Positions 1 to 13,600 of a stretch of DNA of 64,000 bases are shown piece after piece. Made by a program: the position numbers and the translations under genes. Source of the DNA: Ascarosepion bandense (taxonomy: Eukaryota; Mollusca; Cephalopoda; Sepiida; Sepiidae); the NCBI GenBank assembly GCA_037127315.1, contig JBBBDQ010001688.1:2388501-2452500 (forward strand). Direction: 5' to 3'. Within the stretch, counting starts at the first letter, position 1. Every line of letters begins with the position of its first letter. The notes under the pieces are model-generated. The model was given only the letters and a program-made list of their open reading frames with translations, was not told where the DNA came from and did not search any database.

Positions 1-240
1 TTGCTTTTTTCAAACACAGAAAATTTATTCACATATTTAATAACATGGTTCACCTTCATGATACTGGAGCCATAACTGTTTGGCCCTCCTCCATGACTCT
101 ACATAACTTTTTAACCCTCACTCTCCAAAAGGTTGGCAACCCCTGTTATGTATAAACAGGCCTGTTTTATTTCTCAACAAGGGTACACAGTGTATTAATA
201 AAAGATGCAATTGCTGTTTATATGCTCTTTATTTTGGAAT

Positions 241-271
<31 letters not shown>

Positions 272-596
272 ATGATTAACTGTGATCTAATCTTGTGTCA
301 ACTATAACACATATTCAGTGTTGCTATATATATATAAAGGTGTTGACAAGTTCTCTGTCTGGTCTACTTCTCAAAATCTGACCAAATAACCAAGCACCAG
401 AGTTTGAGTAGGAATCCCTCTTTGTTAAGCTGTGAACATTTCAGCACCCTATTGTATGTACTTGTGTTTATAGATATTTACTAAGCATTTTCTAATTTGG
501 TACACAATAGAGTAACTCATGAGAATATAGACATTGACATGTTAAAATATGTTCTGTATTTTTCAAACAATTTTTCATGTCTGGCTTTTATTTCAG
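1..596 (+). other. HDAC4: Intron of HDAC4 (3' part)
   Basis: AT-rich intron sequence ending in the acceptor at 595-596. It contains a CA microsatellite at about 241-265 and short TA runs. A 71-codon frame crossing the first exon is in the wrong frame and is not a gene. No upstream HDAC exon was recognised here. Confidence 0.7.
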
Positions 597-652
597 AATG
601 GTATGGCCATAGTTCGACCTCCAGGACACCATGCAGAGGCACAACAAGCCAT
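597..652 (+). CDS. HDAC4: HDAC4 exon with active-site His-His pair
   Basis: The acceptor is tttatttcag before 597 and the donor gtaagg starts at 653. It encodes [19 protein letters not shown]; the last codon is split 2+1. The two histidines of GHHAE correspond to the charge-relay and catalytic pair of HDACs. The first complete codon in the exon is AAT at 597, so the preceding intron is phase 0. Confidence 0.95.
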
Positions 653-1566
653 GTAAGGCATTTTTTTTATACTATTTCTTTTTTACATGCAGAATATTTT
701 ACTAAACTATGAAAAAAATCACTTCAAAATGTATGTAAATTAAAATATTTTAGAAAATATATTCTAGGTAATTTTGTGAAACAAAAACTTACTTTCAATT
801 TTGGAAAACCTCATGATTGAATGCTCTGAAACTGCACAAATTCATATATTTTGGCACTGTAGTTATTGTGCTATAAGAAATATTTATATAAATTTTATAA
901 CAAGCTTTTTCTTGCTTTTTTTCAGGGGATTTTGTTATTTTAACTCCATTGCAATAGCTGCCAAACAGCTTCGTGAAAAGATGAAATTGGAAAAAATCCT
1001 CATCCTTGATTGGGTATGTATGAAAATTAGGCCTCCATTGTGCAACTTTCAAATCTTTGTAAAAATATTACACTTTGCTCAGAATTGTGAATATCAAAAA
1101 TTGAATTTTTACCAAGAAAACACAGAAGATGAGCAAATTTTGATGACACAAATAAAGCAGTATTTTTTTTTTTAATCATATCACCCCAAGCAAGGCGAAA
1201 ACGCCACTGATGCGCAGGGGGCTACGTAAGAGTGAAAAGATTGGAAAAGAAAAAAAACTGGAAACCACATCCTAAACAGGAAACAAGGGATGAGCCTCTT
1301 CACCTGTTCAATAGACGTGGGTGGAGTGTGAATCGGGCGATAGTTTAGTCTATCAACTCCAATTGAAAAAAAATAAAATAAAATAAAAAAAAAGTGAAAA
1401 TATTAGAAAGGAGAAAAAGAGAAAACCGGAAACCACATCCTAAACAGGGAATGAGGGATGAGCCTCTTCACCTGTTCAATAGACGTGAGTGGAGTGTGAA
1501 CCGAGCAATATTTTAGTCTATCTACTCCAGTATATGCAAAAGAAGGCATATAAGCATACACTTACT

Positions 1567-1619
<53 letters not shown>

Positions 1620-4600
1620 CTGAATATCTGGAGAATCAGTTGTTTGAAACTTATATATTTTGGCAACTAAACAGAGGGGCTTTATTGCACATATGTGAAT
1701 ATACTCTCTCATAAGGTTACTCAGTCAGCAGTGTGACACACAAAAATAAACATACCCTGCACATGAAGAATGAATAATCTTTTCTAAGATAGATTGTTTT
1801 GATGTACTAGTACACAGCATCAGTGATGTAAGCCATAGATCATTAGGGGTTGCAGGCCTTGCAGCATCAAACTCCTTTCCTACAGAGAAACCCAATCAAT
1901 AATGATAAAATATGTTTCCCAAAACTTAAGTTCATTTATGTATTGGATCACCATTGTATTCACAGCGAAACCATGTCAAGTTCTGTTTCAAATATGAAAT
2001 TTGTCTGCAGAAACTATTTGAAAGATTAAGAATTTTGGAGCTGATAAAATGAACAAAACCCAGATAAAATTTTTGTACTAATGCTTCAAATGTGGCCAGG
2101 AATCTATCAAAAGAGATTTGTTTTGGAAGGCTTCAAGTGCTGCATGCATGCAGGCTACAATCAAAAGAAATCAGTGACTGATAGTGCAAGAGAAGATGGT
2201 CTGAGAATCGTATCCTCTTAGTATGCCATCCTCTACACAAACACATGCACACATGGGATTGACACCTTGTAACTTAGAGAGAACATGACCAGGCATTTGA
2301 TGATGATCTTAAAAGTAGATTTTGTAAACTGTTTAAAATGTGGAAGAGATATCAAGATAAGTGCATTTCAAAAGAGTCATTTGAAAAGGACTAAGGTTTT
2401 ACTGTTCTAGGTAAACTACTTTTCTCTTTTCTTTTTTTTTTTTTCTTTTTTTGTTAATATTAAATAGATGAATCATTTCTTAGCTTTTCTTTCTTATATA
2501 CTTAAGTTAAGCAAGGAGAGAACGTGCCACATAAAATTGAATCATTTTTTTCTTCCTCTTTCAGGATGTACACCATGGTAATGCCACACAGCAAATGTTT
2601 TATCACGACCCGTCAGTCCTGTACATATCAATTCATCGACATGATGATGGCAACTTTTTCCCAGGCACCGGATTTCCTGAAGAATGTGGTGCTGACGAAG
2701 GACTAGGTTTTAATGTTAACATTGCTTTTGGGGGATGCCTTAATCCTCCTATGGGTGATGCAGAATATTTAACAGCTTTCAGGTGAGGCCACTTTTGAAA
2801 TTCATTTATTGTTTTTGGCTGAGGTATGAGTTTTTGTTTTTTACCTGCACATTCAAAAACAACTTAAAAGTATTTCATAATTTATGGTGAATGTATGAGA
2901 CAGTTTTAAAAACTTTGACATGTTTTGCCTCCTGAACCAGTGCTATCAGCAGAAAATTTTCATAAAATGTACATTCTCTTTCCCTTTCATATACAAACCA
3001 AAAGAAAAGTATGCACAATCCAAAAAACTAAAAAAGAAAATGTATAAATGACAACATAACTAAACTTGTTATATTTACCCACAAATTCTATTGAATTTGA
3101 AAGAAAAATGGTCACAGACTTAAAAATCGGTTAAAAATTTAATTAATACAAGACAGAGCTGAAATAATGTAAACATTGATAAAAAATAAAAATATAAATG
3201 AAACAAAAAAGAAACTAAAACTGTAAAATCTAATTTCTATAAGTATATAATTAAAGTAAAAATTAAGCATGCACTTGCCTAGCATGTTTTGTCTAATGTA
3301 GATTTTGTTCATGTAAAATATAATTCTTTTTCTAACAACACCATCAGTTCATCAGTGAAGCATATAAAACAATTTTCCAAGTTGTCAGTTCTCACCCAAC
3401 TTATATATAAATCACACAGATCTCTAAGTGCTTCAAGGTCTCAGTACTCTTCTGTTCTAACTCTATTGAAACAGAAGAGTTTTATTTTCTGCCATCTAGT
3501 GACAGAAAATGTCTTACACATCAACTGCAATCTTGTGTCTTCCAGAATCCCTTTCTCCTTACTAAAGTCTTCTCATTTGTTTTCATTTTCAGTAGCACTT
3601 TGCATCTTAGTGGCATTATCACCTTGCTTGGGATGAAATGATTTAAAAAATAAATTTGAGAAAGGTTAAAATATCTAGCCTGTATTTAAATCACATAGAA
3701 GTATTGAATGGCAGGAGATGTGTGTGGGTGGGAAGGTTCTATTATGCTCTCTAACAACGAAACCTACACAATATTATTATATAGGAAAAAATTCAGAAAA
3801 GCAAGGGAGAGGTGGAGGAAAAAGATGTTCTATTAAATAGAATCTTTATCAACCATGTAAAATTAATATTTTTCTACAACTCTATTCTATAAAGACTTAT
3901 TCATTATTAAACACTTCATAATAATGACTTTCCTTGTTACAACATTAATGAACAAATACTTTTCAGGAACAACTAACATAATCAACTGAATTTAAACCAC
4001 CAAAAAATGCCATCAACTTATTTTTCAGTAATCAAAGTCACTTCAACTGCATAAAAAATGTGAAAGTAGTAATGAAAAAAAAGATTCAGTCATGCAACTC
4101 TTGCAGAAAAGATTTATATTGTAATAAAATGAAAATGAAATTTCGGGATATCAAGAGATAATGACATATTAAAACCAATAAATTATTATATAGGAAAATG
4201 TGCACATGAAAAGTAATATTCTTAAGAATATATTAAACCTGGAAAAGAACAGGACAAGTTATTAAGCTTGGAAAAGTAAAGGATATGATGTTCTAATGAA
4301 GTAAAAAATAAAAAATTTCTTAAAATATTGCAGCTCAAAATTTATTTATTATCTGCATAGGACCAGACTCGCCTCAAACTTGCAAAGAAACGGTTCCAAT
4401 GCAAGAACACAAAGCAGAGGTGAAAGCAGACAACCTTGATGAATAGTGTGAGCCAATAGGAAAGGCTTTGATCATGCCTCATTCACTTCCACCAGCACAC
4501 CGGGGGACGCGTACAGAAGTCAGATCCCAGTGCAAAAGTACGACCCAAAATCAGCTGCTGAAAGGGCAGACTCCAGAAAATGATGATCAGCCCTATTATA

Positions 4601-7600
4601 TGCCTTCAGTGTTAACTTTCTGCACGATCAAATGTACTAAATAAAGGTTGTCTTGAATAGGCCTACCCTTCACAACGCTCGTCTGCTCAGGGCTAATTAG
4701 TCTATGGAGGACAGCTTGCTAAGATGTTGGCTAAAATCTCTAACTCTGTATTTAACATTGTCAAAGGCCTGAAGTTATCTATCCTATCCCCACTGTCCTC
4801 GTTTTTGCACAGCAACTTGACCACACTCCTGATGAAGCATTGGTGTATAGACCTCTGCTTCATCTAGTTGTTGAAAATCAGTGCCAGCAAGGAAACAAGA
4901 ACAGGTAACTGCATCAAGTACAGTATGTAAGGAAGACCAACTAATCTCGGAGTTTTGTCCCAGCCAACCAGCTTCAGCAAATCCCAGATCTCAAACTTTG
5001 TCACAAGACCCTCACACCCAGTTGTCTCAAGACAGGAAGTCAGCCAAATAGGCATCGAACTGAGCAGGACTCAGACCAGGCTTCCTGGTGAACAGTTCTT
5101 GAAAGTAGTCACAAAGTGTCTCAACTATGCTTACATTTGTAGTCATGGTCCACTTATCCGGCAATGTGACAAAAGTGATATGCCTTTTGCTAGCATTTCT
5201 CAGTTCCTCTGCATGCAATTCAACCACCATATTTGTTGCCTCGGCAGAGATATTATTTTTAACTGAGCATTAACTACAAGAACTTGATCCTTTTTGATAA
5301 GCAAGGAAGCCTGCTTTGCTTTAGCTATGACTACATCCCCACTAACACAGGATTTAATCACCGATCAACTTTCGCTTCTACTGCCAACCTAGATAGATTG
5401 AGTCGGCAGCTACATTCAGCAGCAAATGACCTAATTTTAGATTTTAAAGATTCCCACTATTTGTTCCCAACCACAGTTCCCGTCAATTCTCGCTGTTTCA
5501 TTAGTAGCAACTAGTCCTGGAAATCTAGCTCATTAAACAATGAACAGTTCAATTTCCGGTAGCCAACCAATTTAACCTTAGGCTTATCTAAGTTTATATG
5601 AACCTGAAAAGCCAATGATCTGAGTAAACTATAGAATGGAAACTTGGACAGCCTAAGCGCCTTACATCAACTCTCTTAACTAAAATACGGTTAATGTAGC
5701 TAGCATGCACCACCGAAGTCGAACTACCCCTATTAATCAAGTCTACACTAAATCCCAAGGGTACTCATTTCGGCACTTATCAACAAGATCAAACTTGTCA
5801 ATAAAAACCCTAAATGGATTCACATCCGGGTTGTTGGTACCAGATCTTTCCCCTATGTAATCTATATAAATCTATAATCAAGGATGTCATTCCAATTGTC
5901 TGCTAAAACTACCTGACGAGATGTCATCAAAAATGACTCAATCTGCCGAAACAAAGTAGGCCATACTGCATAGTCATTAGGCGCATAAACCCTAATGAGA
6001 TAAAGAAACTTATTCTTTATACAGGGGCCCGACAATATTTTTTGGACACTTTAGTATTCTACTTTCCGAGTACTATAGAGTGGCGAAATTCCTTCAATAG
6101 AATAGCATAAACGTATAAAGACAATACCTGTAATAAAAATGGAAGAAAATCGATTAGGTAAGGAAAAATATTTATTTTTCATCATTTTTTACAAAACACG
6201 CGACATTATTTTTCGGACATCGTTGAAAAACTGTTAATAGTCTGTAATATCACCTTTCTTCTCAATAACTTTTATCAATCTCTCTTCATAATGATCAAAC
6301 ATATGCACAATAACATCTCTACGTGTATCTATTAGTTGTTTTTTGGCATCTAGTATCCGTTCCCATAGTTGAGCCTCTTTCCTTATTTCAGGTCCATCAT
6401 AGACAAGTTGCACAAGCATTTCCCAAACATTTTCTATTAAATTTAGATCTGTGCTTTTTGAAGGCCATTCCAAAGTAGTCATATTCACTTTAGCCATCCA
6501 TTCTTTCATGAGTTTTGACACATGGATGCTGTAATTGTCTTGCTGTAGAACGAAATCATTCCCTATCTCTCTTCTTATCCTTGGTAGGGCTTTCTCGTCC
6601 AGCAACTGTTTGTAGCTTTCGCTGTTCTGTCGTCCTTTCAGCCACTCCAACCATATATTTCCATTAGCAAAGATCATGCCCCAAACCATAACTCCTCCTC
6701 CTCCCATCTGTCGTTTGTTCAGTACAGCAGGCTCACCTCTTCTCGGCCAAGTATATCATCCATCGGGCCCATCAAACTTGAAATGCTTCTCATCAGTAAA
6801 TATAACCTTCTTAAAGTCAACATGCTTTGTTAACCACCTTTTAGTACACTCCAGTCTTGCTCCTTTGTGTTTCTTTGTTAGTGTAATTTTTTCTTAGCCT
6901 TTGCAAACCAATCCTATGCAGCGTTCTTTGTACTGTTCGGACGTTTACATCCAATTCACATTTCTCCTTCACTTTTCTTGCTGTAACTTTTTCTCCAGAT
7001 GTCAAAAGCCGTGTCACAGTCCTCTTCATTCTCCTTTCAGTTCTCTTGCCAATTGATCTTTTCCATCCTCTCTTCTTTTTCCGCTCGGAGTTTGTCTTCA
7101 GCATGTATTCGACCATTGATTTTGACAGCTTCAAATCCATGGCGATCCTTCTGATGCTGAGGCCATCATCCCGCTTCTTCCATGCCAAACAAACGACCTT
7201 TTTGAATGCATTTTACCTCATTAAACTTACTTGTTTTGCCAGTAAAATAGAACAGATAATTGATTCTAATGATGACAGCTAAGTGTACAAGCAGAAAATT
7301 TGCATACAGCAACATATACATAAACTTAGCTCTTGATAAAATAGGATTTTTTGTCATGTCCGAAAAATAGTGTCACGCAAGTTTTCGCAAAAATCACAAA
7401 AAAACTAAAATTATCAAAGCCAAACTAAAAAATATGATTACACTAGTAGTGGATTTTCACTCCTCAACTATGTACTTACAATTTCAAAAGTTTTTGGCAC
7501 TAGTAACCACCTTGAAGTACTTTTTTCAAAGTGTCCGAAAAATATTGTCAGGCCCCTGTAGTAACATCCAGCACGCAAGGTCTGCCCACTGGATCTGCGA

Positions 7601-10600
7601 AGACAAGAACACATGCCACATCCAAAGACTTGCTCACTAGCCAGGACCTCTCAAGCGTCCATCAAAACACGCTGAATAGAGAGCAAACCTACTAGACAGT
7701 ATATATTCACAGTTGAAAAATGGGTCTCCTGTATACAACATTCATCCACACCAAGGTGCTGAAGATGGTGGTTGAGACTCACCCTGTGAGTCTCCGATTT
7801 CAGGCCCCTGCCATTTATACTAGCCAACCAGAGAGCTATTATCAGTCTGATTAGTTTGGGATTTGCACCAAAGATGTCTAGGAACAAGACACCAAAGTAG
7901 TATCCCATTGATCCAGTACCCATCTCATTTTTGATGAAGCCATCAAGGGACAGCTCACCAATGTCCGAGGGGAATGTTTATTTGAGAGCTCAATTTCTCA
8001 TCATCTAAATCATTAAAACATGAAAGTGGAGGGTCTATTGCAAAGGTATCATTTGCTTCATGCAGCATCCCTATATTTGTTGGGAACCTTGTCCTGCAAG
8101 GGCAACTGTCAAAATCATTTTCGCCTTGGGAATATTTCTCAGATCTTCAACATCCTTTTTCCTTTTTGTTTATTTTTTTTTTTTTTTTTTTATTTAATAG
8201 AGCTTTCAATTCTTTTCTTTTTCATGAATGTGATAACAATTTTTCTGCTGGTTCTTCTGAGACCTGGCAAACATCTTCCCCTAAATTATAACAAGGTTTG
8301 AATTTTATTTCTTCTCACTGGTGTCTGAGGATAGGCTTCACTGTTTTCTAGATGTAAATGATTCTATTTTTCTAGGTGAGCTGACTGGAGTACATAAGGG
8401 TGATGGGTTTGAGGTTGTTTTAGGTGTTGTATGTATAGGTTGTGATTTCAAAAAGGTGGTCATTTTAAGTGGTGATACTGATAGAAATTTTGTGAGTTGA
8501 GGTGGAGCCATAATATGTCTTTGAGGGGAAGACAGTACCGAGGAAGAAGGTTGTGCTGCTGATGGTTGCTGAGATCTTCTGGTTTTTAAAGCTTCCTTCA
8601 GTTGAATTAGTGTTTTCTTTTTTGTTTTTGTTTTTTTTTTTTACCAAAGCTGGGTTCGAATTTATGCTGCATGTCTCTTAGTTTGCTTGCGTAGTTGGCT
8701 TGGTCATCGACCTTGGAACTGGTAAAGGGAGTGAGACTGTCACTTTCCTTAGCAGTTGGGGCTTTCAGGGACTGAGGTCCTGCTGTCTGACGCTTCTCTC
8801 CAGCCTTGCCAACAACCAGCTATTCTTCCTCTTCCTCCTTCTTGGCAGCTGGTGAAGGCTTTTCAGAAAATTGGTGCCTGAACTTTGGATCCAACCAGGC
8901 ATTTTACAGCACTGGTTCCATTTGTTGACATGTACTCTACAGGCAAGATGGAAATAAGTCTTGACCAGAGGAGGTTTTTGGTTGGCAGGAGCCAGAACTC
9001 CAGAGGCCTTCTTCTCGGGGTAGGAAGAAGACAGGTGACCAAGTTGGTTTACGTCTGGACACAATGACCGGCATTTTCTGGCTCTCTACTTGCAGACAGT
9101 TGGTGATGGAGATGAAGGCTTGTCAGTCTATCATTAATATGAAATTCAAACCCCTGCTCAGGTTGTTGAAAGAAGCATTGAGAATCCAACCGAAATTGAT
9201 CAAATACGCAGCTAAGTGCTTTCCTAAGACCTGAGGAGGAACCTTGTATACTGCCACATGGATCCATCACCTTTCCTCTTATTCGGTTCTTATTAAATAA
9301 TCTTTAATTATTAGATCACAGTTTCAGGCATCTTCACAGTCAGCAGGCATTGGTAACAGTATGTCCCACATAAAGTACCCTCTTCCTTTAATCACTATTT
9401 GGGGTATAACCTGCCAGAGATGTCAGACATGATCACCGATATTTTTTTTTTTTTGTGGTACAACAAATTTTGTGAGTTTGCTTGTCAACCATAAAGACGG
9501 ACACAATTCTTTTTTCAACCTTCTGTAATTCTTGGGGTTTCATCTAGTTAAAGTCCATCTTCTTTGATAAGATGTGCATAAACTTTGGCTCTCTCCAAGA
9601 ACTCTGTAATGTTGATTATTTACTTTGGTGGGGACTTCTCTCAGCCATTTATCTTTTTTTTGCCCCTTTTGTATGTATATTTTTCTTATAGAAAAATTTG
9701 GTGGGTTAAAGAAATAAAACTAATGATTAAATGAAAAAAAGACTAGCAAGAACAAATAAATTAATGACAAAAAAAGACAAAAAGAAAAGATTGTTAACGT
9801 AGAAACATTAACAATTGAAAAAAGGATTTAATAATAAAAAGCTGGGTTTACCAGCAACAAAAGAGGTTTAACAAAAAAAAAAAGCAAACATGCAATTAAA
9901 ATATACTTTTTTAAAAAAATACATATTTAAATAAGTAACAAAAACAGAAATGGTAAAGACTGAAAAACTTATAATAAAAAGCATTGTGTGAAAAATAAAT
10001 GTTTGCCTAAAACAATATGGCTGGCTAAAAAGTAAACAGAAATAAAACGGTCTAACTACTGCAAAAGAAAAGGATGTTAAATAAAGGCTCAAAAAATATA
10101 TAAAAAATAGCCTAAAATGGCAAGAATCAAAATTAACCTTATTAAAATCAAAAGTTACAAGCAAAAAAACAAAAAAAAAAAAAGAACACGAAAAAGAAAA
10201 TGAAATACGAAACAAAGGTTTGTAAAACTACACTTAAAACAAAATAGCACTATTGTGTAAAAGGCTACTTTCAGTAAATGAAAGAAATGGCGGGAGGGGC
10301 TGAAAATAAAATTTACAAAAACTCAAATATAACCAGGTATTGGTCACTGAAAACAAAAAGTAAATTATAAAATAGAACACACTAGTCTCGTAAGACTTAA
10401 ACCAAAACAAATATGGCAGCCAAAGCCGAGCAGATACTGAAATAAAAATGCAGTAAAAATGAAAAAAGAAAATAAGAGAAAAGAAAATCAAAATTATATA
10501 TGAACAAAACAAGAAAATAAAATGTAAATAAAAAGAAACTTATACAGTTAAAAAAAAGTCCTTTTCAAACAATAAAGCTGAACAACATACAGAGAGAAAA

Positions 10601-13600
10601 AATAGTCAGGCATGGTCAAAACAGGTCAGTATAATCACTCAATATTTATTTTTGTAAAAGTTCAAAAACTGTTGCACAAGGCCAAAAAGGAGGACTGGGG
10701 AAGGCTGGTCTACATCTGTCTTACTTAGCTAGTCTCATTCTATACAATATCCCTTGCACCAAGACATCACATTCTTACTACAAACACCATAATGCCTCAA
10801 AAACTCTGTGAAAATCTGACTAATCCCATGTTACAACAACTAAACAAAAATGTTGTTAGTAATAAAAAACCCACAATCCTTAATTGTGTGTGACAAACAT
10901 TAGTTAGTTGGGCAAAATTTTAGCAGAGCATATAAAAATCAGTCAGTCATTCAATCATACACACAATTGTGTACTCATCAAAACACAACAAATACGAAAT
11001 AAACACGAAAACAAAAATTGCCCCGCATCTACTGGGGAACTAACATATCTAGTCACCTAAAGGGGGTATGGGTTGGGGAATTAAACTAAAAAAAAAATAA
11101 GTGGAAGCCAATGACCATACATACCCTAGCTAAGTTTAAAGATGGCAAAACAAAAAGAAAAACAAATCTAAACTATCCTACTTTAAGGTGGGATTAATGA
11201 TGTTTACTACAGGATCCCCAACCTAACCTACATCAAAATGCTACTCCAAGTCAGCTCGTTTTACTCGACAGATCTTGGAAGTTATCAACGAGATCGAACT
11301 TGTCAATATGTCTCTAAATGGATTCGCATCCAGGTTGTTAGTACCTGATTTTTCCCTTAATATAGATCACTTATACTGGGGTCAAGGATGGCATTCCAAT
11401 TTCCCACTAAAACTACCCAACAAGATGTTGTCAAAAATAGCTCGATCTGCCAAAACAAAGCCAACCTTTTTACATGGTCTTTGGGTGCATAAACCCCAAT
11501 GAGACAAAGTGATTTATTCTTTTATAGTAAATCATCCAGCATGCAAAGTTTGCTCGGTAGCTTTTTTACATTTTTTGTATTTTTTTTTTAACTTTTCTAT
11601 TGTGATTAACATTCATAAGTTGTATTTTTTATATATATATATATTGCCTGTAGTTTCAGTCCTTCCTCTGTTTTTGGGTGGGTCTATTGTATTTTTTGTT
11701 AACATGTAATTTTCTTTTTCTTGTGGTAAATCTTTATAATTTGTTGTTTTTTTTTTCCTCTCTCCATTATTGTTTAAGTTATTAAATATTGTCCCCCCCA
11801 CTCCCGCTCTCGTGACATATTTTTCCACCCTGTCTATTCTTGATATTTAGATATTTAACAAGAAATATATAAATAAAGAATAGCTCCCCCTACTTTAATG
11901 ATGGCCAATAGGGGTCAGCCTGTGAGGAAAGACTTGTTTGGGTCTTCCTCAAAGAATAATCCCTCAAATGAGAAGAAAAGAAAGGGTGGAATCTGTAACC
12001 CCCCACCCCCTCCAAGCACTAAAAATGACAAAAAAATAGAAAAAAGTACCGTTGTTGCAGTTTCAGAAAATGTGCAAGATGCATCAGAAAAACAGACAAT
12101 CAAGAAGTTACCCTCCTGCTGGAAGTCCCCTCCAAGTTGTATAATTGTATAAATACAAACAAGACGAGAAAATAAAATGTAAATAAAAAGAAGACTTATC
12201 AGTACAGTTCAATAAAGCCTTTTAAAAAAAAAAAAAATAAAGTCCAACAACGCTCAGAGCGGAAAAAAGAAAAGTTAAGCAAGATCAAAACTGGTCAGTA
12301 TAATCACACTCTTCTACTCCAATAGTGTCCATGTATTTAAGAGTATTGGAGCATCCCATTCTTGTATATAGGTAGGTATACAACACATGGTTACAAAGTT
12401 ATGACATATAAAAACTTTTAAATACTAGTCCTCAGAACAGATGCTGAAGGTGATAGTTGAAATAATACTTTCTTGGAATTTTGGCAACATTTATGATAAT
12501 TTTAATCTTTTAAATTTTTACTGATAAATAATATCAAAAAACCAAATCTTGATGTCTATTTCTTGCTTCTTTAGGACAATCATCATGCCCATAGCAAGAG
12601 AATTCAACCCAGATATTGTTTTGGTCTCCGCTGGCTTTGATGCTGCTGCTGGTCACCGTGCCCCACTTGGAGGTTATGACGTCAGTCCAGACTGTGAGTA
12701 CCTGTGTGTGTGTGTTATATATGAGGATGTACTAAAAAGTTCTAAGCCTGACTAAGAAACATTTTTCCCAAAAATTTGCCAAGTAGGTTAAAATAAGAAC
12801 TTTTCAGCACACCTACATGTGAGTGTGTATAAATAGAAATATGGCAGCATCCAATATTAGAGAACAACATTTTAAAAATCAAGTTTCAATTCAACAAAAT
12901 ACCATCATAAAAAAATGTCCTATATTTCGGTAAATATGTTTAAAGAAGAATCAAGGATAAAGAGTTATTGAAGAAAAACTGTTTAATGCAAAATAAATGT
13001 AATGTCCAACATTAGAAAACAAACATTGTGAATGATTTCTATCAAAATGTAATATTTCTAATCAAATATGGCAACACAATAATTCAAACAAATCCTATTG
13101 CGAAAAATAGGTAGGAGATCAAAAAGTGTCATTTGTAGAATATTAAAAATTTATGATGATCATCTGCTATGTGCCATGTCTTTTCATGGCTCTCCACAAT
13201 TTTCCTGACAAAGTTTACTAACAGCTACTCTTAGTAAATTTTGTCTTTTTGCTATCACTCCTCTCAATCCCTGTTCTCTCAACCATTTGCACAAGTTTGT
13301 TAGGTAGGGTATGCACTGCTTTTCTCTGTTCCTTTCTCACAGCATGTCCTGTGAGTGTCAAATTTTCTAAGCCCTCTTTCCCCATTATTTGCTGTAGAAA
13401 TTTCATCTATCTCTTTCTGATATTAAGTATGTGTTTTTTTTTTTTCTAATACATCATCATTCCTCCCATGTTCAGTTCATAGTATTCTCAACATTCTTCT
13501 GTAGAATCACATTTTTTTTATCTCTAGACTCATCATCTGTGATGAGATTGTCCAGCATTCAGTGCCATATAGAAGGACCTGTATTGCATAATGGTTCAGT

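Larger units (their letters stand above)
4350..9290 (-). mobile_element. Decayed Tx1/L1-like non-LTR retrotransposon, 3'-truncated
   Basis: Reading the - strand, the order is ORF1-like sequence (about 9270-8000), an APE-type endonuclease start (about 7860-7650), further endonuclease sequence (6020-5280) and the start of reverse transcriptase (5230-4350). Motifs seen include a zinc-knuckle-like GHLSSS segment, [11 protein letters not shown] and CCIQETHF (endonuclease N terminus), [15 protein letters not shown] and [11 protein letters not shown] (linker before RT), and a partial FDR of RT motif A near 4590. Frameshifts and stops are frequent. The second half of RT and the 3' end are missing, so this is not an ordinary 5'-truncated LINE. 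It is interrupted by the Tc1 element at 6022-7558. Confidence 0.8.

Noticed and set aside
801..1175. 124-codon frame overlapping an HDAC4 exon
   Set aside because: Only 926-1013 is coding. The frame agrees with the HDAC4 exon there, but the rest is intron read-through across splice sites.
2524..2706. 60-codon frame overlapping the exon at 2565-2782
   Set aside because: It is in a different frame from the HDAC4 coding sequence.
3289..3636. 115-codon + strand frame in HDAC4 intron 3
   Set aside because: Low-complexity Ser/Leu/Phe composition, no splice context in the HDAC4 frame and no family resemblance.
9868..10512. Two long - strand frames (115 and 92 codons) rich in Phe and Ser
   Set aside because: They arise from A-rich + strand sequence read as TTT/TTC-type codons, with no motif.
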